A DNA stretch of 64,000 nucleotides from Variovorax paradoxus (GTDB taxonomy: Bacteria; Pseudomonadota; Gammaproteobacteria; Burkholderiales; Burkholderiaceae_C), in contig CP063166.1 in NCBI GenBank assembly GCA_016806145.1, positions 3,162,001 through 3,226,000 of the forward strand. The letters run 5' to 3'. Shown here piece after piece: positions 26,510 to 38,781 of this stretch. The translations under genes and the position numbers were made by a program. How positions within the stretch are numbered: position 1 is the first letter of the stretch; each line of letters opens with the position of its first letter. The notes below the pieces were generated by a model, which did not search any database, was not told the origin of the DNA, and was given only the letters and a program-made list of their open reading frames with translations.

Positions 26510-26945
26510 TGTGCTGTTCGCCCAGCGCGCGCAGCGCCGCATAGCCGAGGGCGGCCGACACCACCTGGCCGGCGATCGGCACGTACTTGGTGGCCTGCTT
26601 GGCCGTGAGCCGCATGCCCGCATGGCGCGCGAGCTTGATCAGCAGCTTGCGCGTGACCAGCCGGCCGACCAGCAGCGCGCCGACGGTGGTGGCGACCTTC
26701 TGCACGCGCTCGCGCTGGTGCGTGCCCAGGCGATCGATCTGCGTCACCGAGAGCCCGAATTCGGCGCTGATCTGCGGCACGAGCCGCGAGAGCAGGGCGG
26801 CATCGGCCATCCAGTCCACACCGGGCAACGGCACCGCGCTGGCGGCCGCGGCGATCAGCGCCTTGCGCCCGAGCAGGCGCCGGCTGCGCTGGATGGCGGC
26901 GATCAGCTTCTCGTCGCCCTGGGCCAGTTCGATGGCGGATGGCAT
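26442..26945 (-). CDS. EcsC/DUF697-like protein
   Basis: The 167-aa protein has Ala/Val-rich amphipathic or membrane-interacting helices and the stretch SAVPLPGVDWMADAALLSRL. This recalls EcsC-like and DUF697-like proteins, whose biochemical role is unclear. I chose ATG 26945 because GGGAGG lies about 9 nt upstream. A GTG at 26954 is the alternative. It stands alone between the HTH islet and the ABC-F gene. Confidence in the coding call is good, in the family moderate. Confidence 0.65.
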   Translation of the reverse strand: MPSAIELAQGDEKLIAAIQRSRRLLGRKALIAAAASAVPLPGVDWMADAALLSRLVPQISAEFGLSVTQIDRLGTHQRERVQKVATTVGALLVGRLVTRKLLIKLARHAGMRLTAKQATKYVPIAGQVVSAALGYAALRALGEQHIKDCVRVCTVLALPPAEAPASA

Positions 26946-27059
26946 GCGGTGCACCTCCCGGGTGGTCGTCGGATGGATGGGGATCTTCCGATAGATGGTC
27001 CGCCCGGGCGGTGGTTCAAGGCCCGAAGGCGTTACAGGCGGTTCGGGGTATCAGGCCCG

Positions 27060-29077
<2,018 letters not shown>

Positions 29078-29136
29078 GAAATGGAGCCCAACCTCGGATT
29101 ATCCGAGTTGGGCCGAAAGGGGGACGGAATACGGGT

Positions 29137-29238
29137 ACCGGACGCAGAGGACGCGAAGATTTCGCGAAGGTCGCAAAAAAGAAATTTCCTGGTTTCTTTC
29201 GCGTCCTTCGCGAAATCTTCGCGTTCTTCGCGTCCGGT
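29137..29238. repeat. Large imperfect palindrome between prmB and the ABC-F gene
   Basis: Two arms of about 48 bp (29137-29184 and 29191-29238) are near-perfect inverted repeats. They are built from repeated GACGCGAAG/CTTCGCG units, around a 6-nt centre. The right arm ends at the prmB stop codon. In RNA it would form a very long hairpin. Similar GCGAAG-rich palindromes recur in related genomes as extragenic repeats (general knowledge, not checked). It could act as a transcription barrier between prmB and the next gene. Confidence 0.7.
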
Positions 29239-30110
29239 CAGCCCGCTTTCAACAGCGCCTCGCGCGTGACCAGCAGCACCTGGTCGTCGCCGGCCGAGGT
29301 TTCGAGCCACACCACCTCGAGCTGCGGAAACGCCGCCTCGAAATGCTCGCGCTCGTTGCCGATCTCGAGCACCAGCACGGCGCGCTCGCTCATGCGCGCG
29401 GGCGCGTCGGCGAACAGGCGGCGCACGAAATCCATGCCGTCGGCGCCGCCGGCCAGAGCCAGTTCGGGCTCGGCGCGGTATTCGGCGGGCAGGGCGGCCA
29501 TGCTCCGGCTGTTGACGTAGGGCGGGTTGCACAGCACCAGGTCGTAGGGGCCGGGCGTGGCCGCGAGGCCGTCGGACTCGATCAGCATCACGCGCGCATC
29601 GAGCGCGTGGCGCGTGACGTTGATCGCCGCCACCTCGAGCGCGGCCACCGACAGGTCGGCCGCGTCCACCGTCACCTCGGGATAGGTCAGCGCCGCGAGC
29701 ACCGCGAGGCTGCCGTTGCCGGTGCACAGGTCGAGCACGCGCTGCGTGTGCTCGCCGAGCCAGTAGTCGATGGAGCCGTCGGCGATCAGCTCGGCGATGA
29801 AGCTGCGCGGCACGATGGCGCGCTCGTCGACATAGAAGGACACGCCCTGCAGCCAAGCTTCCTTCGTGAGGTAGGCGGCGGGCTTGCGGCTCGCGATGCG
29901 CTCGGCGATCAGTGCCTCGACCTTGGCCGCGTCGGCCGGCGCCACCGGCGTGTCGGCCACGGCGTCGAGCTCGTCGAGCGGCAGCTTGAGGCGCCACAGC
30001 ACCAGCCAGGCCGCTTCGTCGAAGGCGTTGGCCGTGCCATGGCCGAAGGCCACGCCGGCCTGCTCCAACTGCTCGGCGCCCGCTTCGATTAGCGCGATGA
30101 CGGTCTTCAT
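29238..30110 (-). CDS. prmB: PrmB, ribosomal protein L3 glutamine N5-methyltransferase
   Basis: PrmB methylates a glutamine of ribosomal protein L3 using S-adenosylmethionine. The ATG at 30110 gives [19 protein letters not shown] and 290 aa. The SAM-binding motif [16 protein letters not shown] and the catalytic NPPY tetrad ([14 protein letters not shown]) are intact. The NSRSM extension after NPPY favours PrmB over PrmC. It overlaps the dapE end as ATGA, so it is co-translated with dapE. Confidence 0.93.
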   Translation of the reverse strand: MKTVIALIEAGAEQLEQAGVAFGHGTANAFDEAAWLVLWRLKLPLDELDAVADTPVAPADAAKVEALIAERIASRKPAAYLTKEAWLQGVSFYVDERAIVPRSFIAELIADGSIDYWLGEHTQRVLDLCTGNGSLAVLAALTYPEVTVDAADLSVAALEVAAINVTRHALDARVMLIESDGLAATPGPYDLVLCNPPYVNSRSMAALPAEYRAEPELALAGGADGMDFVRRLFADAPARMSERAVLVLEIGNEREHFEAAFPQLEVVWLETSAGDDQVLLVTREALLKAG

Positions 30111-31285
30111 GCCGCGAGGGCAGCGTCGAGCTGCTTCAGGGTGCGCAGGTAGATGTTCTTCAGCGTCTCGATCTCGGCCACGTCGATGTGCTCGTCGATC
30201 TTGTGGATGCTGGCATTCACCGGGCCGAGCTCGACCACTTGCGGGCAGACCTTGGCGATGAAGCGCGCGTCGCTGGTGCCGCCGCTGGTCGACAGCTCGG
30301 TCTCGATGCCGGTCTCGTCGCGGATCGCGCCCTGCACGGCCGCGACCAGTTCGCCCGGCGTGGTCAGGAAGGGCAGGCCGCCGACGGTCCAGGCCAGCGT
30401 GCAGTCGACGCCATGCGCATCGAGCACGGCCTGCACGCGCTGCTGCAGCGCCTGCGGCGTGGACTCGGTCGAGAAGCGGAAATTGAAGTCGATGACCGCG
30501 CTGCCCGGGATCACGTTGCTCGCGCCGGTGCCCGCGTGGAAGTTGCTGATCTGCCAGCTCGTGGGCTGGAACCAGGCGTTGCCGGCGTCCCAGCCGCCGG
30601 CCGCGTTGATCGCGACCAGCTCGGCCAGCGCGGGCGCCACCGCATGCACCGGGTTCTTCGCGAGGTGCGGGTAGGCGATGTGGCCTTGCACGCCCTTGAC
30701 CGTCAGCTTGCCGCTCATGGTGCCGCGGCGGCCGTTCTTGATCATGTCGCCGCAGCGCTGGACGGCCGTGGGCTCGCCGACGATGCAGTAGTCGAGCTTC
30801 TCGCCGCGCGCGGCCAGCGCGTTGCACACGACCACGGTGCCGTCGACGCCCGGGCCTTCCTCGTCGCTGGTCAGCAGCAGCGCCAGCGTCAGGCGCGGAT
30901 CGGGCACGGCCTGCAGGAACTCCTCGATCGAGACCACGAAGGCGGCCACCGAGGTCTTCATGTCGCAGGCGCCGCGGCCGTAGAGCTTGCCGTCGCGGTG
31001 GGCGGGGGTGAACGGGTGGCTGGTCCACTGCTCGACGGGGCCGGTGGGCACCACGTCGGTGTGGCCCGCGAACACCAGCGTCTTCGTGGCGGCCGAGGCG
31101 TCGACCGGGCGGCGCACCGCCCACAGGTTGGTGACCCGGAAATCCGCCGGACCGCTCTCGATGGTCTCGAGCACGAAGCCCAGCCGCGCGAGCCGCTCGC
31201 CCAGGATCTGTTGGCAGCCCGCGTCGTCGGGGGTGACGGAAGGGCGCGAGATCAGTTGTTCGGCGAGCTGGAGCGTGCGGGACAT
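30107..31285 (-). CDS. dapE: DapE, succinyl-diaminopimelate desuccinylase
   Basis: DapE removes succinate to give LL-diaminopimelate in lysine and peptidoglycan synthesis. The 392-aa M20-family enzyme shows the metal sites [18 protein letters not shown] and [10 protein letters not shown], and the C-terminal [13 protein letters not shown] typical of DapE. Length is slightly above the common 375-380 aa. It lies 14 bp after the pilU-like gene and overlaps prmB by 4 nt. It belongs to a minus-strand block with dapD and dapC. Confidence 0.96.
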   Translation of the reverse strand: MSRTLQLAEQLISRPSVTPDDAGCQQILGERLARLGFVLETIESGPADFRVTNLWAVRRPVDASAATKTLVFAGHTDVVPTGPVEQWTSHPFTPAHRDGKLYGRGACDMKTSVAAFVVSIEEFLQAVPDPRLTLALLLTSDEEGPGVDGTVVVCNALAARGEKLDYCIVGEPTAVQRCGDMIKNGRRGTMSGKLTVKGVQGHIAYPHLAKNPVHAVAPALAELVAINAAGGWDAGNAWFQPTSWQISNFHAGTGASNVIPGSAVIDFNFRFSTESTPQALQQRVQAVLDAHGVDCTLAWTVGGLPFLTTPGELVAAVQGAIRDETGIETELSTSGGTSDARFIAKVCPQVVELGPVNASIHKIDEHIDVAEIETLKNIYLRTLKQLDAALAA

Positions 31286-31299
31286 CGGGTGGGCGGTTC

Positions 31300-32448
31300 T
31301 CAGAATTTCACGTCGAGCGTGATGTCGGTGAAGGTCGGTTCGTCGAGCTGGTCGGTCAGGTGCCGCTCGTCGACCTGGGACTTAGGCGCCTGGCGGTTCT
31401 GCAGGCGCCACATGAGGTTGGTGGGCGAATCGGCATGCGCCAGCCCTTCCTCGCGGGTGATGCGTTCCTCGATCACGAGGCGCGCGATGTCTTCCTCGAA
31501 GGTCTGCGAGCCTTCGGCCATGGATTGCTCCATCGCTTCCTTGACGCCCGAGAAGTCGCCCTTCTCGATCAGCTCGGCCACCAGCGCGGTGTTGAGCATG
31601 ACCTCGAGCGCCGGCACGCGCGCGCCCTGGGGCGTGCGCAGCAGCCGCTGCGAGACGATGGCGCGCAGCGCCGAGCCCAGGTCGCCCAGCAGCGTGGGGC
31701 GCACCTCGACCGGGAAGAAGCTCAGCACGCGGTTGAGCGCGCGGTAGCTGTTGTTGGCATGCAGCGTGGCCACGCACAGGTGGCCCGACTGCGCATAGGC
31801 GATGGCCGCGGTCATGGTCTCGCGGTCGCGGATCTCGCCGATCTGGATCACGTCGGGCGCCTGGCGCAGCGCGTTCTTCAGCGCCGTCTGCAGCGACTGC
31901 GTGTCGCTGCCCACCTCGCGCTGGTTCACCAGCGAGCGCTTGTTGGTGTAGGTGAACTCGATCGGTTCCTCCACCGTGAGGATGTGGCCGCTGGCGTGCT
32001 CGTTGCGGTAGTCGAGCATCGACGCCAGCGTGGTGGTCTTGCCGGCGCCGGTGGCGCCCACCATCAGGATCAGCCCGCGCTTCTCCATGATGAGCGTCTT
32101 CAGGATGTCGGGCAGGTTGAGCTCGTCGAAGCCCGGGATGACCGAGGCGATGTGCCGCACCACCACCGCGTAGGTGCCGCGCTGGCGCATCGCGCTGATG
32201 CGGAAGTTGCCCGCGCCCTCGATGGCCACCGCCATGTTGAGCTCGCCGTTGGCCTCGAGCTCCTGGATGCGCGCGGGCGGCACCACCTCGGACAGCAGCG
32301 CGAGCGGCGCGGCCGGCGGCAGCACCTGCGTATTGATCGGCACGCACACGCCGTTGATGCGGATCTGCACCGGGGAGTGCGCCGACAGGTAGATGTCGGA
32401 GGCCTTGCGCTCGGCCATCAACCGAAGAATTCGCTCCATCATGTTCAT
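31300..32448 (-). CDS. pilU: PilT/PilU-family type IV pilus ATPase
   Basis: The 382-aa hexameric ATPase belongs to the pilus retraction family. It shows Walker [10 protein letters not shown], the Asp-box region [11 protein letters not shown], Walker [14 protein letters not shown] and the His box [19 protein letters not shown]. The N-terminal sensing domain starts [19 protein letters not shown]. The longer C-terminal tail (past the ATPase core) favours PilU over PilT. No other pilus gene is in the window. It lies between dapD and dapE, and the dapD-side terminator separates it from dapD. Confidence 0.85.
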   Translation of the reverse strand: MNMMERILRLMAERKASDIYLSAHSPVQIRINGVCVPINTQVLPPAAPLALLSEVVPPARIQELEANGELNMAVAIEGAGNFRISAMRQRGTYAVVVRHIASVIPGFDELNLPDILKTLIMEKRGLILMVGATGAGKTTTLASMLDYRNEHASGHILTVEEPIEFTYTNKRSLVNQREVGSDTQSLQTALKNALRQAPDVIQIGEIRDRETMTAAIAYAQSGHLCVATLHANNSYRALNRVLSFFPVEVRPTLLGDLGSALRAIVSQRLLRTPQGARVPALEVMLNTALVAELIEKGDFSGVKEAMEQSMAEGSQTFEEDIARLVIEERITREEGLAHADSPTNLMWRLQNRQAPKSQVDERHLTDQLDEPTFTDITLDVKF

Positions 32449-32507
32449 CGTCGCTCTCCTTCTCCTCGGTCGTTCGGCGGTGCCGTCGTGGCGCTCTGGT
32501 GGAACGG

Positions 32508-32534
32508 AAAAAAAGGCGGCCCCCTCAGGCCGCC
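32508..32534 (-). terminator. Rho-independent terminator after dapD
   Basis: Minus-strand stem GGCGGCC (32534-32528) with GGCCGCC (32521-32515), a 6-nt loop, then seven T (32514-32508). It starts 17 bp past the dapD stop and lies before the pilU-like gene. That gene and dapE-prmB must therefore have their own promoter or depend on read-through. Confidence 0.85.
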
Positions 32535-32550
32535 CGGATCGATCGTCGGA

Positions 32551-33384
32551 TCAGTCGCGCAGCAGGTCGTTGAGGCTGGTCTTCGAACGCGTCTGCGCGT
32601 CGACCGTCTTCACGATGATCGCGGCGTAGGTGCTGTAGTCCTGGCCCGTCTTGGTCTTCTTGGGCAGGTTGCCGCTGATCACCACGCTGCCGCTGGGCAC
32701 GCGGCCGTACGAGATCTCGCCGGTGTCGCGGTTGAAGATCGGGGTGCTCTGGCCGATGTAGACGCCCATGCCGAGCACCGAGTTCTCTTCCACGATCACG
32801 CCTTCGACCACTTCGGAGCGCGCGCCGATGAAGCAGTTGTCCTCGATGATGGTCGGGTTGGCCTGCAGGGGTTCGAGCACGCCGCCCAGGCCCACGCCGC
32901 CCGACAGGTGCACGTTGGCGCCGACCTGCGCGCACGAGCCCACGGTGGCCCAGGTGTCGACCATGGTGCCTTCGCCCACGTAGGCGCCGATGTTCACGTA
33001 CGAGGGCATCAGGATCGCGCCCTTGGCGATGAAGCTGCCGCGGCGGGCCACGGCCGGCGGCACGATGCGCACGCCCGAATCCTTGAGTTCGCTGGCCGAC
33101 AGGTGCGAGAACTTGGTCGGCACCTTGTCGTAGAAGCCGAGCGAGCCGGCCTGGATCTGCTCGTTGTCCTTGAGGCGGAACGACAGCAGCACGGCCTTCT
33201 TGATCCACTGGTGCACCGTCCACTGGCCCACGCCCTCGCGCGTGGCCACGCGCAGCTTGCCGTTGTTGAGTTCGACGATCACGTGCTCGACGGCATCGCG
33301 CACCTCGGCCGAGGAGGCGCTGACGGAGATGTTGGCGCGGTCTTCCCACGCGGCGTCGATGATTTGTTGCAGTTGCTGGGTCAT
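32551..33384 (-). CDS. dapD: DapD, tetrahydrodipicolinate N-succinyltransferase
   Basis: DapD succinylates tetrahydrodipicolinate using succinyl-CoA in the lysine/DAP pathway. The ATG at 33384 gives [20 protein letters not shown] and 277 aa. The left-handed beta-helix hexapeptide repeats are visible ([20 protein letters not shown] and [18 protein letters not shown]). Upstream in-frame sequence lies in the dapC shadow and is not used. It follows dapC by 50 bp and is followed by a terminator. Confidence 0.96.
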   Translation of the reverse strand: MTQQLQQIIDAAWEDRANISVSASSAEVRDAVEHVIVELNNGKLRVATREGVGQWTVHQWIKKAVLLSFRLKDNEQIQAGSLGFYDKVPTKFSHLSASELKDSGVRIVPPAVARRGSFIAKGAILMPSYVNIGAYVGEGTMVDTWATVGSCAQVGANVHLSGGVGLGGVLEPLQANPTIIEDNCFIGARSEVVEGVIVEENSVLGMGVYIGQSTPIFNRDTGEISYGRVPSGSVVISGNLPKKTKTGQDYSTYAAIIVKTVDAQTRSKTSLNDLLRD

Positions 33385-33434
33385 GAGGACTCTCGGATGA
33401 AGAAGCGAAAAAATCGGAGGCGGGGAGGGAAGGA

Positions 33435-34661
33435 TCAGCGGCCGCCCTGCACGAAGCGCACGATGCGCTCGGCCGCCTCGACGCACTCGGCGGTCTCTGC
33501 CACCAGCGCCATGCGGATGCGGCCCTTGCCCGGATTGACGGGGGCGCCGCCCTGAGGGCCGTGCGTGTCGCGTGCCAGATAGCTCCCCGGCAAAACCGTG
33601 ACATTGTATTGAGCGTGGAGGGCGCGGGCGAAGCCTTCGTCGTCGCCGGCCCACACTTCGGGCACGCCGGCCCAGAGGTAGAAGCTGGCGTCGGGCAGGC
33701 GCACGTCGAGCACCGGCTCGAGCAGCGGCGTGACGGCCGCGAACTTGGCGCGGTACATCTCGCGGTTGCGCACCACGTGCTCCTCGTCGCCCCAGGCGGC
33801 GATGCTGGCCGCGGCCACGACGCCGCTCATGGCGCTGCCGTGGTAGGTGCGGTAGAGCAGGAATTTCTTGATGATGTCCGCGTCGCCCGCGACGAAGCCG
33901 CTGCGCAGGCCCGGCACGTTGCTGCGCTTGGACAGCGAGGTCAGCGCGATCAGGTTCTTGAAGTCGCCGCGGCCGAGCCTGGCCGCCGCCTCCAGCCCGC
34001 CGAGCGGCGGCTCGTCGCGGAAGTAGATCTCGCTGTAGCACTCGTCGGCGGCGATCACGAAACCATGGCGCTCCGAGAGTTCGAACAGCTTGCGCCATTC
34101 GTCGAGCGGCATCACGGCGCCCGTGGGGTTGCCGGGCGAGCAGACGAAGACCAGCTGGGTGCGCTGCCAGATCGCTTCGGGCACGCTGTCCCAGTCGACC
34201 GCGAAGTTGCGCGCGGGCACGCTGGGCGCGTAGTAGGGCTCGGCGCCCGAGAGGAAGGCCGCGCCCTCGTAGATTTGGTAGAACGGGTTGGGCGAGATCA
34301 CGACCGGCGGATGAGACGTGTCGCTGGCGTCGATCACGGTCTGGGCCAGCGAAAACAGCGCCTCGCGCGAGCCGTTGACCGGCAGCACCTGGGTGGCCGG
34401 ATCGAGCGTCAGGTCGTAGCGCTTTTGGAGCCAGTCGGTGAAGGAGGTGCGCAGCTTCAGGTCGCCGGCGGTGGCGGGGTAGGCGGCCAATGCGCCGAGG
34501 CCCGCGCTCAGGGCCTCTTTGATGAATTCGGGTGTCGCGTGCTTGGGTTCGCCGATGCCGAGGCTGATGGGCTTCAGGTCGGGGTTCGGCGTGACGCCGG
34601 CGAACAGCTGCTTCAGCCGTTCGAAGGGATAGGGCTGGAGCCTGGAAAGCAGGGGATTCAT
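33435..34661 (-). CDS. dapC: DapC, succinyldiaminopimelate aminotransferase
   Basis: DapC transfers an amino group from glutamate to N-succinyl-2-amino-6-ketopimelate. The 408-aa PLP enzyme of fold type I starts [20 protein letters not shown]. It carries the cofactor lysine in [17 protein letters not shown], with [12 protein letters not shown] before it and [12 protein letters not shown] upstream. Gene context (dapD and dapE next door) decides substrate over other class I aminotransferases. Confidence 0.94.
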   Translation of the reverse strand: MNPLLSRLQPYPFERLKQLFAGVTPNPDLKPISLGIGEPKHATPEFIKEALSAGLGALAAYPATAGDLKLRTSFTDWLQKRYDLTLDPATQVLPVNGSREALFSLAQTVIDASDTSHPPVVISPNPFYQIYEGAAFLSGAEPYYAPSVPARNFAVDWDSVPEAIWQRTQLVFVCSPGNPTGAVMPLDEWRKLFELSERHGFVIAADECYSEIYFRDEPPLGGLEAAARLGRGDFKNLIALTSLSKRSNVPGLRSGFVAGDADIIKKFLLYRTYHGSAMSGVVAAASIAAWGDEEHVVRNREMYRAKFAAVTPLLEPVLDVRLPDASFYLWAGVPEVWAGDDEGFARALHAQYNVTVLPGSYLARDTHGPQGGAPVNPGKGRIRMALVAETAECVEAAERIVRFVQGGR

Positions 34662-34708
34662 GGGGCGAGATTATCGGCGACACGGGCCGCCGCCGCCCCG
34701 GCGCGGGC

Positions 34709-35344
34709 TCAGGGCGTGGCGCGGCGGTAGAAGGCCAGCGAGCCGGCCAGCGCCAGCAGCATCGCGCCGCAGGTGCGGTCGATCCAGCGCGCGGCGCGCG
34801 CGGTCAGCAGCTGCATCGCCTTGGCGCCGACGAAGGCATAGACCAGCATCACGGCCATGTCGAGGCCCGCGAACAGCACCGCGATGATCGCGTACTGCAC
34901 GCCCTGCGACGCGGCGGGATCGATGAACTGTGGCAGCAGCGCCGAGCAGAACAGGTAGCCCTTGGGATTGGTCACCGCGACCAGGAAGGACTTGAAGAAG
35001 ACCTGGCGGCCGCTGCCCGGCGCGGCGGCCGCGCCCTCGGCGGGCCGCTCGAAGCTGCCGCCCTGCGAGCGCAGCATGCGGATGCCGAGCCAGGCGAGGT
35101 AGGCCGCGCCCACCCACTTGAGCATCGAGAACCAGAATTCCGAGGCCGCCAGCAGCGCGCCCAGGCCCAGCGCCACCGCGCCCACCAGCACGAAGTCCGA
35201 CAGCATCGCGCCGAACATGCCCGGCAGCGCGCCGCGCACGCCGCGGCGCGAGCCGTTGCTCAGCGCCAGCAGCACGGTGGGGCCGGGCGTGGCGATGGCG
35301 GCCAGGGCCACGATGGAGAACAGCAGGGCGGTGGTGAGCGTCAT
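34709..35344 (-). CDS. LysE/RhtB-family amino-acid exporter
   Basis: The 211-aa inner membrane protein has about six hydrophobic segments and the family start ([19 protein letters not shown]). The conserved [15 protein letters not shown] stretch, the [16 protein letters not shown] segment and [20 protein letters not shown] are also present. Family members export lysine, homoserine, threonine or related compounds. The substrate cannot be read from sequence. Position next to the dap genes is suggestive but not decisive. It is 47 bp upstream of dapC on the same strand. Confidence 0.88.
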   Translation of the reverse strand: MTLTTALLFSIVALAAIATPGPTVLLALSNGSRRGVRGALPGMFGAMLSDFVLVGAVALGLGALLAASEFWFSMLKWVGAAYLAWLGIRMLRSQGGSFERPAEGAAAAPGSGRQVFFKSFLVAVTNPKGYLFCSALLPQFIDPAASQGVQYAIIAVLFAGLDMAVMLVYAFVGAKAMQLLTARAARWIDRTCGAMLLALAGSLAFYRRATP

Positions 35345-35375
35345 GGCTTCTCGCGGGCGGAAACGATGGAACGGA

Positions 35376-36722
35376 CTAGATCTTCTTCACCAGCACCTGG
35401 CTCTTGCGGTCCCAGTTGTACTTGCGCTTGCGCGCCTCGGGCAGCCAGTCGGGGTTGACCTGCTGGAAGCCGCGCTTGAGGAACCAGTGCATGGTGCGGG
35501 TGGTGAGCACGAACAGGCTCTCGATGCCCATGGCCTTGGCGCGGTGCTCGATGTGCTTGAGGATGCGTTCGCCGTCGCCCTGGGCCTGCGACTGCGGCGA
35601 GACGGTGAGGGCGGCCATCTCGGCGGTCTTGGCCTCGGGATAGGGATAGAGCGCGGCGCAGCCGAAGATCACGCCGTCGTGCTCGACCACCGTGTACTGG
35701 TGGATGTCGCGCTCGATCTCGGTGCGGTCGCGCTTGACCAGCGTGCCGTCGCGCTCGAAGGGCTCGATCAGTTGCAGGATGCCGCCGATGTCGTCCACGG
35801 TCGCCTCGCGCAGGCTCTCGAGCTTCTCGTCGATCACCATGGTGCCCACGCCGTCGTGCACGTAGACCTCGAGCAGCAGCGAGCCGTCGAGCGCGAACGG
35901 CAGGATGTGGTTGCGCTCCACGCCGGCCTTGCAGGCCTTCACGCAGTGCTGCAGATAGAAGGCGGTGTCGGTGGGCTTCTGCGGCGGCGGCAGCGAGGCC
36001 AGCAGCTTCTCGGCGGCGTCCAGCGGCAGCTCGGTGTCGATCGGGTTGTCCTCGCTCTCGGGCAGCTCGCTGTCGATGCGGATGCCGGGAATCTCGGTCA
36101 GGAAGATCAGCTTGTCGGCCTGCAGCGAGATCGCCACGCTGGTGGCCACGTCTTCCATCGTGAGGTTGAAGGCCTCGCCGGTGGGCGAGAAGCCGAACGG
36201 CGAGATCAGCACCATGGCGCCGAAATCGAGCGTGCGGCGGATGCTGGTGGAGTCGACCTTGCGCACCAGCCCCGAATGCTTGAAGTCCACGCCGTCGACC
36301 ACGCCCACGGGCCGCGCGGTGATGAAGTTGCCCGAGATCACGCGCACCGTCGAGCCCGCCATCGGCGTGTTCGGCAGGCCCTGGCTGAACGCGGCCTCGA
36401 TCTCGTAGCGCAGCTGGCCCGCGGCTTCCTGGGCCGAGTCGAGCGCCACCGCGTCGGTGATGCGGATGCCGTGCGAGTACTTCGCCTCGTGGCCCTTGGC
36501 GGCGAGCTGCTCGTTCACCTGCGGGCGGAAGCCGTGCACCAGCACGATCTTCACGCCCATGCTCTGGATCAGGGCCAGGTCCTGCGCGATGTTCTGAAGC
36601 TTGCCGGCCGCGATCGCCTCGCCCGCGAGCCCGACCACGAAGGTCTTGCCCCGGTGCGTGTGGATGTAGGGCGCCACGGAACGGAACCAGGGCACGAAAG
36701 TGAAATTGAAGACGGTCGACAT
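35376..36722 (-). CDS. argA: ArgA, amino-acid N-acetyltransferase (N-acetylglutamate synthase)
   Basis: ArgA makes N-acetylglutamate from acetyl-CoA and glutamate, the first step of arginine synthesis. The 448-aa protein has an N-terminal amino-acid kinase-like domain that usually binds feedback arginine (KIVLVHGFRPQVNEQLAAKG). A C-terminal GNAT domain follows (IFGCAALYPYPEAKTAEMAA; LTVSPQSQAQGDGERILKHI). This architecture is the classical ArgA. The start at 36722 has MSTVFNFTFVPWFRSVAPYI, typical of the family. Confidence 0.95.
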   Translation of the reverse strand: MSTVFNFTFVPWFRSVAPYIHTHRGKTFVVGLAGEAIAAGKLQNIAQDLALIQSMGVKIVLVHGFRPQVNEQLAAKGHEAKYSHGIRITDAVALDSAQEAAGQLRYEIEAAFSQGLPNTPMAGSTVRVISGNFITARPVGVVDGVDFKHSGLVRKVDSTSIRRTLDFGAMVLISPFGFSPTGEAFNLTMEDVATSVAISLQADKLIFLTEIPGIRIDSELPESEDNPIDTELPLDAAEKLLASLPPPQKPTDTAFYLQHCVKACKAGVERNHILPFALDGSLLLEVYVHDGVGTMVIDEKLESLREATVDDIGGILQLIEPFERDGTLVKRDRTEIERDIHQYTVVEHDGVIFGCAALYPYPEAKTAEMAALTVSPQSQAQGDGERILKHIEHRAKAMGIESLFVLTTRTMHWFLKRGFQQVNPDWLPEARKRKYNWDRKSQVLVKKI

Positions 36723-36765
36723 GGGGCGTGATTGTGCATTCTTGGACGCGTTTTGGTGCAGCGCA

Positions 36766-38781
36766 TCAGGCCAGGGCGCGCAGCAGCCGCGCGGCGCCCG
36801 CGGCCGGCGGCGTGCCGCGGGCCTTGAACGACGCGAGCTGCGTGGCGTAGGCGTCCAGCGGTTCGGCCTCTGGGGCGGCCGAAGGCCCTGCCGTGGCGAG
36901 CGGCAGGCCGAGCAGCCCGACGAGCTCGGCCGGCGCGATCGAGCCCTGGGCCATCAGCGCATCGACCACGGCCAGGAAGGCCGTCGCATGCGACTCGATC
37001 AGCTCGAGCGCGCGGATGTGCTCGCGCGCCAGGATCTGCTCGATCTCGCGGTTGGTGGCCGCCACGTCGGTGTTGAGGTTGTCGTTCGCCTCGCGCGTCA
37101 CGTCGGTGCGGCTCCAGCGGCTGCCGAAGGCGTGGTGCCGCACGTGGCGCGCCGCGGTCTCGGTGGCCTGCGCCAGGTCCTGCTCGGCGCCGGTGGTGGC
37201 GCCCGCATCGCCGAACACCAGCCGCTCGGCCGCGCGGCCGGCCAGGCTCACGCAGATGCTGTCGAGCGTGTTCTGCTTCGACCAGGCCTTGCGTTTCACG
37301 TAGCTGTTGTAGCCGCCCTCGAACGAGGCCACGTTGATGCGGATCTCCTGCGGCGCGCGGCCGAACAGCAGCGCATAGACCAGCCCGTGGCCGGCCTCGT
37401 GCACCGCCAGCAACGCGCGGAAGTCGGCATTGGCGCGCTGCTTGAGCCGGTTGAGCTCGAGCACCACCGGGAACTCGCGCCGCGCGAGGCGAAAGCGCGC
37501 CACCATCTTCGCCTGGCCCTGCGCACCCTGCGATCCGTCGCCCGCATCCAGCATCAGCCACACCGGCTCGGCGCCGTTGGCGCCTTGCTCGAGCGCCCAG
37601 AGCGCCGCGTTGACCAGGGTCGCGCTGAGGATCGCGTGGATCGACGAGAACAGCGGCCGCGTGCCCTGGGCGGGGAACACCGCGTTGGCGTAGATCTGCT
37701 CGTAGACGCTGGCGTCGAGCACGAAGCGCACGCCCGAGCTCTCCTGGATCTCGCTCACGTAGCGGTCGCAGATCGAGAGGATCAGGCGCACGTAGGTCGC
37801 GCGGTCGAACGAGGGATAGATCACGTGGTTGTTGCCCAGCCGCGCGATCTGCTCGGGCTTGAAGCGCTCGGCCAGCGCCTTCTTCACGTCGATCAGCGAC
37901 AGCTTCTTCGTCAGCGCGTGGAAGATGTCGGCGTCGGTGTCGCAGTCCTCGACCCGCTTGGCGGTCTCGGCGTACATCTCGTCGAGGTTGCCCGCGACGA
38001 ACACCAGCAGCTTCGAGTAGTCGGTCTCCCAGCTCTCCTGCGAGGCGCGGAAGGCGCGCAGCCGCTCCTGGATCTCGGCCGGCTTCCAGGTCATGATCTC
38101 GAGCAGCGATTCGCGCAGCTTGAGGCAGCGCTTGAACTCCTGCGCTTCCCACGGCGACAGCTGCAGCCGGCGCTTGCGGCGCGGCTTGCCGTCCTTCTCG
38201 TCGTCTTCTTCGTCGTCCTCGTCCGCGCTCTTGCGGTCCTGGTCGTACTCGGCCCAGGCCAGCGAGGACTCGATCTCGCCGAGCACCGACAGCGAAGGCG
38301 GCAGGCGGCCATCGGACAGCAGCGCCCAGACGTCCTGGTAGCGCTCGACCTTGGCTTCCTTGCCGTGCTTGTCGACGGTGCGAAAGCGCTGGAACTCGTC
38401 GAGCACGAGGATGCCGCGCTCGCCCTCGGCGATGCCCGACTCGGCCAGCATGGCCGAGATCGAGCCGGCGCTGCGGTGGCCCGAGCCGTGGCTGAAGCCG
38501 TCCATCTGCACTTCGATGAAGCGGTCGTAGAAGCCCAGATGCTGGGCCAGGCGGCGCACCAGCTGCGTCTTGCCGGTGCCGGTGAGGCCCCAGAGGCAGA
38601 TCACGACCGGGCGGCCGATGAGCTGCGGCAGCACGTACCAGGCGCGCAGGGAATCGATCACGCGATCGATGATGTCGTCGATGCCGAAGAGCTCGGTCTT
38701 CAGCGAATGGGCCACGGCCTGCAGGTGGCGCGACCGCTCGGCGAGCGTCGCCTGCAGGTCGGAATGGATGTCGTTGGACAT
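36766..38781 (-). CDS. Soluble AAA+ ATPase with FtsH-type M41 zinc protease domain
   Basis: The 671-aa protein joins an AAA+ module to an FtsH-like peptidase. Walker A is GLTGTGKT (65-72), Walker B ILVLDEF (124-130), and a sensor-1-like VFVAGN lies near 261-265. The ATPase resembles ClpX/ClpB-type rather than FtsH-type modules. It carries a very acidic insertion (about 184-198) followed by a basic patch. The protease half has the zinc site HEAGH (461-465) and the third-ligand region TTGAEQDLAQAT (Asp535). Unlike FtsH there is no N-terminal membrane helix, so it should be cytosolic. Substrates are unknown. It lies 43 bp upstream of argA on the same strand. Confidence 0.85.
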   Translation of the reverse strand: MSNDIHSDLQATLAERSRHLQAVAHSLKTELFGIDDIIDRVIDSLRAWYVLPQLIGRPVVICLWGLTGTGKTQLVRRLAQHLGFYDRFIEVQMDGFSHGSGHRSAGSISAMLAESGIAEGERGILVLDEFQRFRTVDKHGKEAKVERYQDVWALLSDGRLPPSLSVLGEIESSLAWAEYDQDRKSADEDDEEDDEKDGKPRRKRRLQLSPWEAQEFKRCLKLRESLLEIMTWKPAEIQERLRAFRASQESWETDYSKLLVFVAGNLDEMYAETAKRVEDCDTDADIFHALTKKLSLIDVKKALAERFKPEQIARLGNNHVIYPSFDRATYVRLILSICDRYVSEIQESSGVRFVLDASVYEQIYANAVFPAQGTRPLFSSIHAILSATLVNAALWALEQGANGAEPVWLMLDAGDGSQGAQGQAKMVARFRLARREFPVVLELNRLKQRANADFRALLAVHEAGHGLVYALLFGRAPQEIRINVASFEGGYNSYVKRKAWSKQNTLDSICVSLAGRAAERLVFGDAGATTGAEQDLAQATETAARHVRHHAFGSRWSRTDVTREANDNLNTDVAATNREIEQILAREHIRALELIESHATAFLAVVDALMAQGSIAPAELVGLLGLPLATAGPSAAPEAEPLDAYATQLASFKARGTPPAAGAARLLRALA

